This document shows, piece after piece, positions 16,270 through 25,554 of a stretch of DNA of 64,000 bases. Each line of letters starts with the position of its first letter. The first letter of the stretch is position 1. A program made the translations under genes and the position numbers. Source of the stretch: Gordonia rhizosphera NBRC 16068 (GTDB lineage: Bacteria; Actinomycetota; Actinomycetes; Mycobacteriales; Mycobacteriaceae); assembly GCF_000298195.1 (NCBI RefSeq), contig NZ_BAHC01000197.1:1-64000 (forward strand), written 5' to 3'. A model generated the notes under the pieces. It saw only the letters and a list, made by a program, of their open reading frames with translations. It was not told where the DNA came from and ran no database searches.

Positions 16270-17907
16270 TTGAGCAGGCAGAGCTTGACCAAGGCCCATG
16301 CGAAGATCACCGAGCTGTCGTGGGAGCCCACCTTCGCCACCCCGGCAACCCGGTTCGGAACCGACTACACATTCGAGAAAGCACCGAAGAAGGATCCGCT
16401 CAAGCAGATCATGCGGTCGTACTTCCCGATGGAGGAGGAGAAGGACAACCGCGTCTACGGCGCCATGGACGGCGCGATCCGCGGCAACATGTTCCGCCAG
16501 GTCCAGGAACGCTGGCTGGAATGGCAGAAGCTGTTCCTGTCGATCATTCCGTTCCCGGAGATCTCGGCGGCCCGCGCGATGCCGATGGCCATCGACGCGG
16601 TGCCGAATCCGGAGATCCACAACGGTCTCGCGGTGCAGATGATCGACGAGGTTCGTCATTCGACGATCCAGATGAACCTCAAGAAGCTGTACATGAACAA
16701 CTACATCGATCCCGCCGGCTTCGACATCACCGAGAAGGCGTTCGCCAACAACTACGCGGGCACCATCGGCCGGCAGTTCGGTGAGGGCTTCATCACCGGC
16801 GACGCCATCACCGCCGCCAACATCTACCTGACCGTGGTCGCCGAGACCGCGTTCACCAACACCCTGTTCGTCGCGATGCCCGACGAGGCCGCCGCCAACG
16901 GCGACTATCTGCTGCCGACGGTGTTCCACTCGGTGCAGTCCGACGAGTCCCGGCACATCTCCAACGGCTATTCGATCCTGCTGATGGCGCTCGCCGACGA
17001 GCGCAACCGTCCTCTGCTGGAACGCGACCTGCGCTACGCGTGGTGGAACAACCACTGCGTGGTCGACGCCGCGATCGGCACCTTCATCGAGTACGGCACG
17101 AAGGACCGTCGCAAGGACCGCGAGAGCTACGCCGAGATGTGGCGCCGGTGGATCTACGACGACTACTACCGCAGCTACCTCCTGCCGCTGGAGAAGTACG
17201 GGCTGGTGATCCCGCACGACCTCGTCGAGGAGGCGTGGAACCGCATCGTCGACAAGTTCTACGTGCACGAGGTGGCCCGCTTCTTCGCCACCGGCTGGCC
17301 GGTCAACTACTGGCGCATCGACCCGATGACCGACAAGGACTTCGAGTGGTTCGAAGAGAAGTACCCCGGTTGGTACAACAGGTTCGGCAAGTGGTGGGAG
17401 AACTACAACCGCCTCAAGTACCCGGGCAAGAACAAGCCGATCGCGTTCGAGGACGTCGACTACGAGTACCCGCACCGCTGCTGGACCTGCATGGTCCCGT
17501 GCCTCATCCGTGAGGACACCGTGATGGACAAGGTCGACGGACAGTGGCGCACCTACTGCTCGGAGACCTGCGCCTGGACCGACAAGACCGCCTTCCGTCC
17601 TGAGTACGAAGGACGCGCGACACCGAACATGGGTCGTCTCACCGGGTTCCGCGAATGGGAGACCCTGCATCACGGCGGGGATCTTGCCGACATCATCTCG
17701 AACCTCGGCTATGTCCGCGATGACGGCAAGACGCTCATCGGCCAACCGCATCTGAATCTCGACCCGGACAAGATGTGGACCCTCGACGATGTGCGCGGCA
17801 TCCAGTTCGGCAGCCCGAACATCGCGCTCAACGAGATGTCCGACGACGAGCGTCAGGCTCACATGGCGGCCTATCGGGCGAACAAGAACGGCGCTGTCAC
17901 GGCCTGA
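16270..17907 (+). CDS. prmA: Propane monooxygenase hydroxylase large (alpha) subunit
   Basis: 545 aa catalytic subunit of a soluble binuclear-iron monooxygenase, which inserts oxygen into propane (mainly to 2-propanol) in the cytoplasm. All six iron ligands are visible with textbook spacing: E97, E127/H130 (DEVRH), E192, E226/H229 (DESRH). The C-terminal third carries cysteine pairs (CWTCMVPC and YCSETCAW) typical of the propane/phenol-oxidising PrmA/MimA branch. Length matches the family. It starts at TTG with AGGAGG 8 nt before. The downstream order reductase, small hydroxylase, coupling protein matches prmABCD of Gordonia. Confidence 0.95.
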   Translation: MSRQSLTKAHAKITELSWEPTFATPATRFGTDYTFEKAPKKDPLKQIMRSYFPMEEEKDNRVYGAMDGAIRGNMFRQVQERWLEWQKLFLSIIPFPEISAARAMPMAIDAVPNPEIHNGLAVQMIDEVRHSTIQMNLKKLYMNNYIDPAGFDITEKAFANNYAGTIGRQFGEGFITGDAITAANIYLTVVAETAFTNTLFVAMPDEAAANGDYLLPTVFHSVQSDESRHISNGYSILLMALADERNRPLLERDLRYAWWNNHCVVDAAIGTFIEYGTKDRRKDRESYAEMWRRWIYDDYYRSYLLPLEKYGLVIPHDLVEEAWNRIVDKFYVHEVARFFATGWPVNYWRIDPMTDKDFEWFEEKYPGWYNRFGKWWENYNRLKYPGKNKPIAFEDVDYEYPHRCWTCMVPCLIREDTVMDKVDGQWRTYCSETCAWTDKTAFRPEYEGRATPNMGRLTGFREWETLHHGGDLADIISNLGYVRDDGKTLIGQPHLNLDPDKMWTLDDVRGIQFGSPNIALNEMSDDERQAHMAAYRANKNGAVTA

Positions 17908-17922
17908 CGTCCCGACGCCCCA

Positions 17923-18099
17923 CCCGCTGGTCGACTGGTCTCGATACACCGCTCACTCCGTTCGCGGCTACTCGACCAGCGGGAAGGTTCGCGGCTACTC
18001 GACCAGCGGAAGGGACCTCTACTCGACCAGCGGGACAACCACCACCCCACCCGCTGGTCGAGTAGATCCGAGCCGCTGGGCGAGGAACGTATCGAGACC
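17923..18099. repeat. Cluster of TCGACCAGCGGG palindromic repeats
   Basis: Five copies of a 12-bp core (CCCGCTGGTCGA or its complement TCGACCAGCGGG) at 17923, 17972, 17999, 18023 and 18050, in both orientations. They are joined by flanks such as TCGATACACCGCTCACTCCG and GTATCGAGACCA. The first and second form a perfect 12-bp hairpin stem. This is the dispersed REP-like element common in Gordonia and relatives. It enlarges the prmA-prmB gap to 221 bp, against 31 bp for prmB-prmC. Confidence 0.85.
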
Positions 18100-18128
18100 A
18101 CCTCGGCAGCAATCGAACAGGAGAAGAC

Positions 18129-19169
18129 GTGGCCGACACCCACCGCATCAATTTCGAACCCGTCGATATCGAGATGGAGGTCAGCGAGGACGAAACCATC
18201 CTCGATGCCGCCTTCCGGCAAGGTATCCACCTGATGCACGGATGCCGGGAGGGTCGGTGCTCGGCGTGCAAGTCCTACATGCTCGACGGCGACGTCCAGA
18301 TGGATGACTACTCGACCTTCGCATGCAACGAGGCCGAGGAGGCGGAGGGATACGTCCTGCTGTGCCGGACGTACGCCTACAGCGACTGCGAGATCGAACT
18401 CCTCAACTTCGACGAGGACGAATTGCTCGGCGGCGCACCGATTCAGGACATCCGCACCCGGATCGCCGCGATCGAACCGTTGACCCGCGACATCGTCTCG
18501 CTGCGACTCGACGTCATCGAACCGGAGACCTTCGAGTTCAAGCCCGGCCAGTACGCCGATCTGCTCATCCCCGGCACCGACCAGAAGCGCTCGTTCTCGA
18601 TCGCGACGACGCAGAGCACACCGGACCGGCTGGAGTTCCTGATCAAGAAGTATCCGGGCGGCCTGTTCGCCGGCTTGCTCGACGATGGCCTCTCCCCCGG
18701 CGACGAGATCATGGTCAACGGCCCGTACGGATCGTGCACCCTGCGCAACGGTCATGTGCTGCCGATCGTCGCCATCGGCGGCGGGGCGGGTATGGCCCCG
18801 CTGCTGTCGCTGATCCGGCACATCGCCGAGGACGAGATCAATCGTCCGGTCCGGTTCTACTACGGAGCCCGCACCGCGGCCGACCTGTTCTGTCTCGACG
18901 AGATCGCTTCTCTCGGAGAGAAGATCAAGGATTTCACATTCACCGCCTGCCTGTCGGAATCGACCGCCGACGCACCGGAGGGGGTCAGGGTGCTCGGCGG
19001 CAACGTCACCGACATCGTCAACGACAACGAGACAGACCTAGCCCGAACGGAGGTTTATTTCTGCGGTCCCCCACCGATGGTCGACGCGGCGCTCGCGCTC
19101 GCCGAACAGCACGAGATGCCCAGGGACCAGATCTTCTTCGACAAGTTCACCAGCCCCGCATTCGACTGA
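18129..19169 (+). CDS. prmB: Propane monooxygenase reductase
   Basis: 346 aa NADH-dependent reductase that feeds electrons to the PrmA diiron site. N-terminal plant-type [2Fe-2S] domain with C39, C44, C47 and C79 (GCREGRCSACKS and VLLC). Then an FAD domain with RSFSIATT, and an NAD domain with GGGAGMAPLLSLIRH and the terminal YFCGPPPMVDA. It starts at GTG with an AGGAGA ribosome site. Domain order and length match MmoC/PrmB. The long repeat-filled gap before it could weaken co-expression with prmA. Confidence 0.93.
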   Translation: MADTHRINFEPVDIEMEVSEDETILDAAFRQGIHLMHGCREGRCSACKSYMLDGDVQMDDYSTFACNEAEEAEGYVLLCRTYAYSDCEIELLNFDEDELLGGAPIQDIRTRIAAIEPLTRDIVSLRLDVIEPETFEFKPGQYADLLIPGTDQKRSFSIATTQSTPDRLEFLIKKYPGGLFAGLLDDGLSPGDEIMVNGPYGSCTLRNGHVLPIVAIGGGAGMAPLLSLIRHIAEDEINRPVRFYYGARTAADLFCLDEIASLGEKIKDFTFTACLSESTADAPEGVRVLGGNVTDIVNDNETDLARTEVYFCGPPPMVDAALALAEQHEMPRDQIFFDKFTSPAFD

Positions 19170-19200
19170 CCAGTCAGCCGCGAGAACAGGAACGGAAGGC

Positions 19201-20307
19201 ATGTCCGCACCAGCAGCACCCCGGGAACGCAGTTTCCCGTCCATCGAGTTCACCGACGCCGAGGCCGGCGCCAAGGTGTTCCCGAGCAGCACCAGCCGCA
19301 AGTACAACTACTATCAACCTGCCCGCAAGCGCGCCACCATGTACGAGGACGTCACCGTCGACGTACAGCCCGACCCGGAACGACATCTGACCCAGGGCTG
19401 GATCTACGGTTTCGGCGACGGCCCCGGCGGATATCCACCTGAGTGGACGACGGCGAAGTCGACCAACTGGCACGCGTTCCTGGACCCCAACGAGGAGTGG
19501 GAACAGTCCATCTACCGCAACAACTCAGCGGTCGTACACCAGGTCGATCTCTGCCTGCAGAACGCGAAACGGGCACGTGCCTACGACAACTGGAACTCGG
19601 CATGGATGAAGTTCATCGAACGAAATCTGGGCGCGTGGATGCACGCCGAGAGCGGCATGGGGCTGCACGTGTTCACCTCGATCCAACGATCGGCCCCGAC
19701 CAACATGATCAACAATGCGGTCGCGGTCAACGCAGCTCACAAACTGCGTTTCGCACAGGATCTGGCACTGTTCAACCTCGACCTGTCCGAGGCCGAAGAA
19801 CCCTTCGACGGCTCGGCGCACAAGGAGGTTTGGCAGTCCGCTCCCGAATGGCAACCCACCCGCGAGGCCGTCGAACGCCTCACGGCGATCGGTGACTGGT
19901 GCGAATTGCTGTTCGCCACCAACATCGTCTTCGAACAACTGGTCGGCTCGCTGTTCCGGTCAGACCTGGTGATGCAGGTCGCGGCCCGAAACGGCGACTA
20001 CATCACCCCCACCATCGTCGGCACCGGCGAGTACGACTACGCGCGGGATCTGAACTACTCGCGTGCGCTCTTCCAGATGCTCGCGCGGGACGAACAATAT
20101 GCGGTGGACAACCGGAAGTTGTTCTCCGACTGGATGTCCGAGTGGGTCCCGCGGTGTCTCGACGCGGCCCGGGGACTGCAGCCGATCTGGTCGCAGCCGA
20201 CCGACAAGTCCATCACCTTCTCCGCCAGCCTCGACGCTGCGAAGACGAAGTTCCGAGACGTCCTGTCCTCCATCGATGTCGATATCCCCGAGGAGTTGAA
20301 CCAGTGA
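19201..20307 (+). CDS. prmC: Propane monooxygenase hydroxylase small (beta) subunit
   Basis: 368 aa ferritin-like helical subunit that pairs with PrmA to build the (alpha-beta)2 hydroxylase and carries no iron ligands. Recognisable stretches are RKYNYYQPARKRATMYEDVT near the N-terminus and the helix YDNWNSAWMKFIERNLGAW. Length matches the family. A GGAACGGAAGGC site precedes the ATG. The stop overlaps the GTG start of prmD, so the two are translationally coupled. Confidence 0.92.
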   Translation: MSAPAAPRERSFPSIEFTDAEAGAKVFPSSTSRKYNYYQPARKRATMYEDVTVDVQPDPERHLTQGWIYGFGDGPGGYPPEWTTAKSTNWHAFLDPNEEWEQSIYRNNSAVVHQVDLCLQNAKRARAYDNWNSAWMKFIERNLGAWMHAESGMGLHVFTSIQRSAPTNMINNAVAVNAAHKLRFAQDLALFNLDLSEAEEPFDGSAHKEVWQSAPEWQPTREAVERLTAIGDWCELLFATNIVFEQLVGSLFRSDLVMQVAARNGDYITPTIVGTGEYDYARDLNYSRALFQMLARDEQYAVDNRKLFSDWMSEWVPRCLDAARGLQPIWSQPTDKSITFSASLDAAKTKFRDVLSSIDVDIPEELNQ

Positions 20308-20654
20308 GCAGCACCATGCATTTCGGCACTGATACCGAGTTCTCCAACATGTGCGGCGTGACCCTGATGAACACGCCGGTCGGTCGGGTGGTCGCCGACG
20401 TCATGGGCGCCAAGGACGGCGTCGAGCTGACCGAGTACCCCTCGATGATCCGTGTCGACGGCGTCAACCGCCTCACCTTCGACTACGACGAACTGACCGA
20501 CGCGCTCGGCCAGGAGTTCGACGGTTCGATCTTCGAGGAGATCAGCTCGACCCACTACGGCCGGATGGTCCATCTCGACGACATGACCATCCTGTTCGCC
20601 AGCCCCGAGGATGCCGCCGAGTTCATCGGCTTCGATCTCACCGCGTCCTCCTGA
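20304..20654 (+). CDS. prmD: Propane monooxygenase coupling/effector protein
   Basis: 116 aa MmoB/DmpM-type effector that binds the hydroxylase and gates oxygen and substrate use, without cofactor. The family core is visible in CGVTLMNTPVGRVVADVM and the later ITSEYPSMIRVDG-like section (LTEYPSMIRVDGVNRLTF). The GTG at 20304 overlaps the prmC stop. An ATG four codons in (20316) is an alternative start. Size is as expected. Confidence 0.9.
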   Translation: MSSTMHFGTDTEFSNMCGVTLMNTPVGRVVADVMGAKDGVELTEYPSMIRVDGVNRLTFDYDELTDALGQEFDGSIFEEISSTHYGRMVHLDDMTILFASPEDAAEFIGFDLTASS

Positions 20655-20805
20655 CAGCCTCACCGCCCGGGGGTGGCCGCCACACCCCCGGGCGGTGAAC
20701 TCCAACCTCGGCGGCGGACCCTACGCCGACCCGCCGACAAGTGGTGCTGTTCCGGACAGAACCACCAAGCCCACCATCAGCCCTCACGAGATTGCGAGTG
20801 AAGAA

Positions 20806-21852
20806 ATGTACGAGAAGAACGGGGACAAGTACTTCGTCGTCGATGCCCACGTCCACCTCTGGGACGGACGCGAGAGCAATCAACGCAACATCCACGGCAA
20901 ACAGTTCATCGATTGCTTCTACGACTATCACCGGAACCTCAGTCCCGAGGAGGAGGTGTGGGACTACGACACCTACTGCTACTACGGGCCCGACCGGTTC
21001 ATGCATGACCTGTTCACCGACGGCCCGGCCGATCACGCGATCTTCCAGGCGACGATCCTGCGGGACTTCTATGTCAACGGTTTCGCGCAGGTCGACGACT
21101 CGTTCAAACTCGCGACGGACAACCCGGACAAACTCACCTACAACCACGCCTACGATCCGCGCGACGGTGAGCAGGGTCTCGACCAGCTGCGCCGCGACGC
21201 CGAGGCCATGCACCTGCAGGGCGTGAAGCTCTACACCGCCGAGTGGCATGGCGACTCGCGCGGCTACAAGCTCGACGATCACTGGTCGCGACGGTATCTC
21301 GAGGAATGTATCGAACTGGGGATCAAGAACATCCACGTCCACAAGGGGCCGACGATCCGTCCGCTGGATCGCGACGCGTTCGATGTCGCCGATGTCGACA
21401 AAGTGGCCACCGACTATCTCGACCTCAACTTCATCATCGAGCACGTCGGACTGCCCCGGCTCGAGGACTTCTGCTGGATCGCCACCCAGGAGTCCAACGT
21501 GTACGGGGGTCTGGCCGTGGCGATCCCGTTCATCCACACCCGGCCTCGCTATTTCGCCCAGATCATCGGCGAACTCCTCTACTGGATCGGTGAGGACAAG
21601 ATCCTGTTCGCCTCCGACTACGCCCTGTGGAATCCGCGCTGGCTCGTCGACCGTTTCGTGGACTTCCAGATCCCCGAGGACATGACCGAGTACGCGCCGA
21701 TCACCGTCGAGCAGAAGAAGAAGATCCTCGGCCTCAACGCCGCCGCCCTGTACCCGAACATCAAGGTGCCCGAGGAGTTGCGAATCCCCACCGCGGCAGC
21801 CGATCCCGGTGCCGAGGTCGCCACCGGCGCCCAGGACACGGTGACGTCATGA
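20806..21852 (+). CDS. prm-associated amidohydrolase (TIM-barrel)
   Basis: 348 aa amidohydrolase-2 family protein, the type regularly found behind prmABCD/mimABCD. The N-terminal metal motif is VVDAHVHLWDG. Further ligands are suggested by LNFIIEHVGLPRLEDFCW and the late aspartate in ILFASDYALWNPRW. Its role in propane metabolism is not established; hydrolysis or decarboxylation of an intermediate, or a maturation function, are both possible. I chose the ATG at 20806; an upstream in-frame GTG at 20695 is the alternative. The stop overlaps the next start as ATGA. Confidence 0.85.
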   Translation: MYEKNGDKYFVVDAHVHLWDGRESNQRNIHGKQFIDCFYDYHRNLSPEEEVWDYDTYCYYGPDRFMHDLFTDGPADHAIFQATILRDFYVNGFAQVDDSFKLATDNPDKLTYNHAYDPRDGEQGLDQLRRDAEAMHLQGVKLYTAEWHGDSRGYKLDDHWSRRYLEECIELGIKNIHVHKGPTIRPLDRDAFDVADVDKVATDYLDLNFIIEHVGLPRLEDFCWIATQESNVYGGLAVAIPFIHTRPRYFAQIIGELLYWIGEDKILFASDYALWNPRWLVDRFVDFQIPEDMTEYAPITVEQKKKILGLNAAALYPNIKVPEELRIPTAAADPGAEVATGAQDTVTS

Positions 21853-22628
21853 CCGCGGTCGCCACCGTCGGGCACCCGACGTCGGCGACCGGCGACGTCA
21901 CGGATGCGGTGCTGGCCGCGCTCTCGACCGTCGTCGACCCCGAACTCGACGAGCCGATCACCGATCTGCGGTTCGTGCGGTCCATCACCCTCGACGATGA
22001 CGGCGTCACCGTCCACCTGCGGCTCCCGACGTCGTTCTGCTCACCGAATTTCGCCTACCTGATGGCTTCGGACGCACAGGACGCGCTGCAACACGTCGAT
22101 GACGTCGGGCTTGTCCGGGTGATGCTCGACGACCATCACGACAGCGACAAGATCAACGCGGGACTGGCCGTCGAGGCAGGTTATGTCGGCACGTTCGGGG
22201 TCGAGGCCGAGGAGAGCCTCGACGAGTTGCGCGACATCTTCGTCCGCAAGGCACACATCGCCGCCATGGAACGTGCCCTGACCGATGTGCTCGCCCGAGG
22301 GCTGGTCGAACTCGACGATCTCGGGCACGTCACGTTGCGCGACCTGCCGCCCGGACCGAAGAAGGGCGCGCTGCTGCGCCGCCGCGCCAACGCCGGATTG
22401 AGTCTGTGCCCCAACAGTCTCGTCCTTGTCGACGACGACGGACACCCGGTGCCCGCCGACGGCGTCGGCCTCCGGTTCCGCTTCGCGCGCTCGGTCCGGA
22501 TCTCGATGGAGGGCAACGGCCACTTCTGTCGCGGACTGCTCGCCACCCGCTATGCCGACGACGCCGACTGCAACGGCACGTCGGGACCCGTCATCACCGA
22601 TCTGAGAACCCACAGGAGTGCATCATGA
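21849..22628 (+). CDS. prm-associated MIP18/DUF59-domain protein
   Basis: 259 aa. The N-terminal 100 residues are a MIP18 (DUF59) domain, seen in LAALSTVVDPELDEPITDL and RLPTSFCSPNFAYLMA. Such domains act in Fe-S cluster or iron-site assembly (SufT, PaaD). The C-terminal half is an unrecognised extension with two cysteines (SLCPNS and GHFCRG). Placement between oxygenase genes and the dedicated GroEL supports a role in metal-site maturation of the monooxygenase; this is inference. It is coupled by ATGA overlaps on both sides. Confidence 0.8.
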   Translation: MTAVATVGHPTSATGDVTDAVLAALSTVVDPELDEPITDLRFVRSITLDDDGVTVHLRLPTSFCSPNFAYLMASDAQDALQHVDDVGLVRVMLDDHHDSDKINAGLAVEAGYVGTFGVEAEESLDELRDIFVRKAHIAAMERALTDVLARGLVELDDLGHVTLRDLPPGPKKGALLRRRANAGLSLCPNSLVLVDDDGHPVPADGVGLRFRFARSVRISMEGNGHFCRGLLATRYADDADCNGTSGPVITDLRTHRSAS

Positions 22629-23650
22629 AGGCCGTACAGGTCGTCGGCTATCACGACAAACTGCAGCTCACCGAGATCCCCGATCCGCAGATAACCGGGC
22701 CGCTCGATGTGATCGTGCGGATCGGCGGCGCCGGTGTGTGCCGCACGGATCTGCACATCCTCGAAGGCCAGTGGGCCGAGAAGAGCGGGGTTTCGTTGCC
22801 CTACACGATCGGCCACGAAAACGCCGGCTGGGTGCACGCGGTGGGTGATGCCGTTACCAACGTCGCCGTCGGCGACACCGTGATCATGCACCCGCTGATC
22901 ACCTGCGGACTGTGCCGGGCCTGCCGGTCCGGCGACGACGTGCACTGCGAGAACAGCGCCTTTCCCGGTATCGACACCAACGGGGGCTACGCCGATTTCC
23001 TGAAGACCACGGCACGTAGCGTGGTGAAGATCGACGATTCGCTGGAACCAGCGGACGTCGCGGCGCTCGCCGACGCGGGACTCACCGCGTATCACGCCGC
23101 GGCGAAGGTCGCACGGGCCACCTATCCAGGTGCCTACTGCGTGGTCATCGGCGCAGGAGGACTGGGGCACATCGGGATTCAGGTCCTCAAGGCCATCTCC
23201 GGGGTGACCATCGTGGTGGTCGACCGCAATCCCGACGCGGTGGCGCTCGCCGTCGAGGTCGGCGCCGACCACGGCATCGTGGCCGACGGGACCCACGTGC
23301 AGCAGGTACTCGACCTGACCGGCGGTGCGGGTGCCGAAGCGGTCCTCGACTTCGTCGGTGAGGGCGGCGCGACCGCCGAGGGTGTGGCCATGTTGCGGCG
23401 TGCCGGCAACTACTTCGTGGTCGGCTACGGCGAGAACATCGACGTGCCCACCATCGACATCATCTCCACGGAGATCAATTTCATCGGCAACCTCGTGGGT
23501 TCCTACAACGATCTCACGGAACTGATGACCCTTGCCGCGCAGGGCAAGGTCACCCTGCACACCGCCAAATACGCCCTCGACGACTTCCAGCAGGCCATCG
23601 ACGATCTCGATGCCGGCAGGGTGAGAGGGCGCGCCATCCTGATTCCCTGA
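22625..23650 (+). CDS. adh: Zinc-dependent NAD alcohol dehydrogenase (2-propanol type)
   Basis: 341 aa MDR-family alcohol dehydrogenase. Catalytic zinc ligands are C in GAGVCRTDLHI and H/E in TIGHENAGWV. The four structural-zinc cysteines are in CGLCRACRSGDDVHC. The NAD site is VIGAGGLGHIGIQVLK with the NAD-selecting aspartate in VVVDRNPDA. It probably oxidises the 2-propanol (or 1-propanol) made by PrmABCD. The start ATG overlaps the preceding stop, so it is part of the prm operon. It corresponds to adh1 in Gordonia prm clusters. Confidence 0.88.
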   Translation: MKAVQVVGYHDKLQLTEIPDPQITGPLDVIVRIGGAGVCRTDLHILEGQWAEKSGVSLPYTIGHENAGWVHAVGDAVTNVAVGDTVIMHPLITCGLCRACRSGDDVHCENSAFPGIDTNGGYADFLKTTARSVVKIDDSLEPADVAALADAGLTAYHAAAKVARATYPGAYCVVIGAGGLGHIGIQVLKAISGVTIVVVDRNPDAVALAVEVGADHGIVADGTHVQQVLDLTGGAGAEAVLDFVGEGGATAEGVAMLRRAGNYFVVGYGENIDVPTIDIISTEINFIGNLVGSYNDLTELMTLAAQGKVTLHTAKYALDDFQQAIDDLDAGRVRGRAILIP

Positions 23651-23713
23651 CATACCGATTACCTTCCCCCCGAACACATCTCCCGTATACACATCACGAA
23701 AGGTTCTTCGATC

Positions 23714-25363
23714 ATGGCCAAAGAGTTGCGCTACAACGCCGAGGCGCGGCTGCGGCTGGAGCGGGGCGTCAACGCCCTCGCAGACGCTGTCAAGGTGACG
23801 CTGGGCCCCAAGGGCCGCAACGCCGTTCTGGAGAAACTGACCGGTCCACCCACGATCACCAATGACGGTGTCACCATCGCGCGGGAGATCCAACTGCGGG
23901 ATCCGTTCGCCAACATGGGCGCCCAACTCGTCAAAGAAGTCGCGATGAAGACCAACGGTGTCGTCGGTGACGGCACCACCACCGCGACCGTGTTGGCTCA
24001 GGCCATGGTCCGGGAGGGCCTGCGCGCCGTCGAACAGGGCGCCAACCCGATGCGGGTGCGCCGCGGCATCGAACGGTCGGTCGCCACGGTGACCGCCGCG
24101 CTGACCGAGCAGGCCGTGCAGATCGGTGGGCGCGGCGATCTGGAACGGATCGCCAGCCTGGCAGCCAGCGACGACGAGGTCATCGGTGCGGTCATCGCCA
24201 CCGCCGTCGAGCACGTCGGCAAGAACGGAGTGATCACCACCGAGGAGAGTGACACACTCGGCCTGACGGTCGACGTGGTGGACGGCATCGAGTTCGACCA
24301 CGGCTACATCTCGGGCTACATGGTGACCAACCCCGAGCGCATGGAAGCGGTGCTGGAGAACCCAGTGGTGTTGCTCACCAACAAGAAGATCACCGCGGTT
24401 CAGGAGATCATGCCGAGCATCGAGGCGGCCAAGCGGGCCGACCGCCCGTTGCTGGTGCTCGCCGAGGACGTCGACGGACCGGCGCTGCAGCTGCTGGTCG
24501 GCGGCAACATGCACAAGACGATGCAGTCGGTGGTGGTGCGCGCACCCGGCTTCGGCCATCGCCGCGTCGCCGAACTCGAGGACCTGGCGATAGCGCTCGG
24601 CGGACACGTGATCGCCAAGGACACCGGCGTCGAGTTGTCCGAGGTGACCATCGACCGCCTCGGCACCTGTGATCGGGTGACCGTCACCGAGAACGAGACG
24701 ACCATCGTCGGCGCGCACGGTGACCAGACCCTGGTCGACGCCCGCGTCGCACAACTCGAGGCACAGCTCGGCCGCGCCCGGATGGATCCCGACCGGGACA
24801 GCCTCGAACTGCGCATCGCCCGACTGACCGGACGCGTCGCTGTCATCAGGGTCGGCGGGGTCACCAGCGTCGAGCTCAAGGAACGCATGCTCCGCGTCGA
24901 GGATGCACTGGCCGCAACCCGCGCCGCCGTGGAGGCCGGCATCGTGTCCGGCGGCGGGACGGCGCTGGCACAGGCACACCGAGCGCTGGAGTCGCTGGTC
25001 GCCGAGGGCGACGAAGCGGTGGGGATCGACGTGGTGCGCCGTTCGCTCGCCGAACCGCTGTTCTGGATCGCCACGAACGCGGGATTCGACGGTGAGGAAG
25101 TCGTCAAGGTGGTCACCGGGCTGCCCATCGGGCACGGTTTCAACGCCTTGACCGGCGCATACGGCGACATGTTCGACGAGGGCGTGATCGATCCGTGCAA
25201 GGTGACGCGGGCCGCGTTGGAGAGCGCCGCCTCGATCGCGGCTCTGCTGATCACCACCGAGACCGCCGTCGTCGAAGAGGTCCTGACGAATCCCGGCGCC
25301 ATCGTCGCGCCCGGATTCGGAGATCTGGCCGAGGGGATGGTGCGGCCCTCGAACATCTACTGA
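23714..25363 (+). CDS. groEL: prm-associated GroEL-type chaperonin
   Basis: 549 aa group I chaperonin, a diverged extra copy dedicated to the monooxygenase (PrmG/MimG type). The ATPase is intact: VKVTLGPKGRN, VGDGTTTATVLA with D86, and ATRAAVEAGIVSGGGTAL. Unusually it ends in SNIY, without the GGM-rich tail of housekeeping GroEL. No groES is present nearby, so it must use a GroES encoded elsewhere. In mycobacteria the corresponding chaperonin is needed to fold the hydroxylase large subunit (established for MimG). AAAGG ribosome site. A strong hairpin follows. Confidence 0.92.
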   Translation: MAKELRYNAEARLRLERGVNALADAVKVTLGPKGRNAVLEKLTGPPTITNDGVTIAREIQLRDPFANMGAQLVKEVAMKTNGVVGDGTTTATVLAQAMVREGLRAVEQGANPMRVRRGIERSVATVTAALTEQAVQIGGRGDLERIASLAASDDEVIGAVIATAVEHVGKNGVITTEESDTLGLTVDVVDGIEFDHGYISGYMVTNPERMEAVLENPVVLLTNKKITAVQEIMPSIEAAKRADRPLLVLAEDVDGPALQLLVGGNMHKTMQSVVVRAPGFGHRRVAELEDLAIALGGHVIAKDTGVELSEVTIDRLGTCDRVTVTENETTIVGAHGDQTLVDARVAQLEAQLGRARMDPDRDSLELRIARLTGRVAVIRVGGVTSVELKERMLRVEDALAATRAAVEAGIVSGGGTALAQAHRALESLVAEGDEAVGIDVVRRSLAEPLFWIATNAGFDGEEVVKVVTGLPIGHGFNALTGAYGDMFDEGVIDPCKVTRAALESAASIAALLITTETAVVEEVLTNPGAIVAPGFGDLAEGMVRPSNIY

Positions 25364-25394
25364 CGCGACGCCGGTTAGTTCCGCAACCCGAGCT

Positions 25395-25450
25395 GGGCCG
25401 GTCGCGATCGGAACACATAGTTGTTCTCCGGCGTAGATCGTGACCGGCCC
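25395..25450. terminator. Hairpin between groEL and the regulator gene
   Basis: The 15-bp stem GGGCCGGTCGCGATC (25395-25409) and GATCGTGACCGGCCC (25436-25450) contains one G-T wobble. Within the loop a second small stem, GAACA (25411-25415) and TGTTC (25422-25426), is present. It probably ends the prm operon transcript and isolates the regulator. Confidence 0.65.
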
Positions 25451-25502
25451 TCCCCAGCGAGACCCGCACCGGCACCCCGTGTGGCGTCGGCGCGGTGTCC
25501 GC

Positions 25503-25508
25503 TAGACT
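25503..25508 (+). promoter_or_regulatory. Possible -10 box of the AcoR-like regulator
   Basis: TAGACT matches the actinobacterial TANNNT -10 pattern and lies 47 bp before the chosen GTG start. No good -35 was seen. It argues against the upstream GTG at 25495 as the translation start. Confidence 0.35.
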
Positions 25509-25554
25509 GAAAATTGAGAGTGAGATCCAGATCACAGAGGAGTCTGCTGTTTCT

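Noticed and set aside
20695..20805. Longer N-terminus of the prm amidohydrolase from the GTG at 20695
   Set aside because: No ribosome site or family similarity in the extra 37 residues; MYEKNGDKYFVVDAHVH is a normal start for the family. It remains an alternative.
22550..25135. Minus-strand open frame of 861 codons
   Set aside because: Antisense shadow of the alcohol dehydrogenase and groEL genes, both clear family members.
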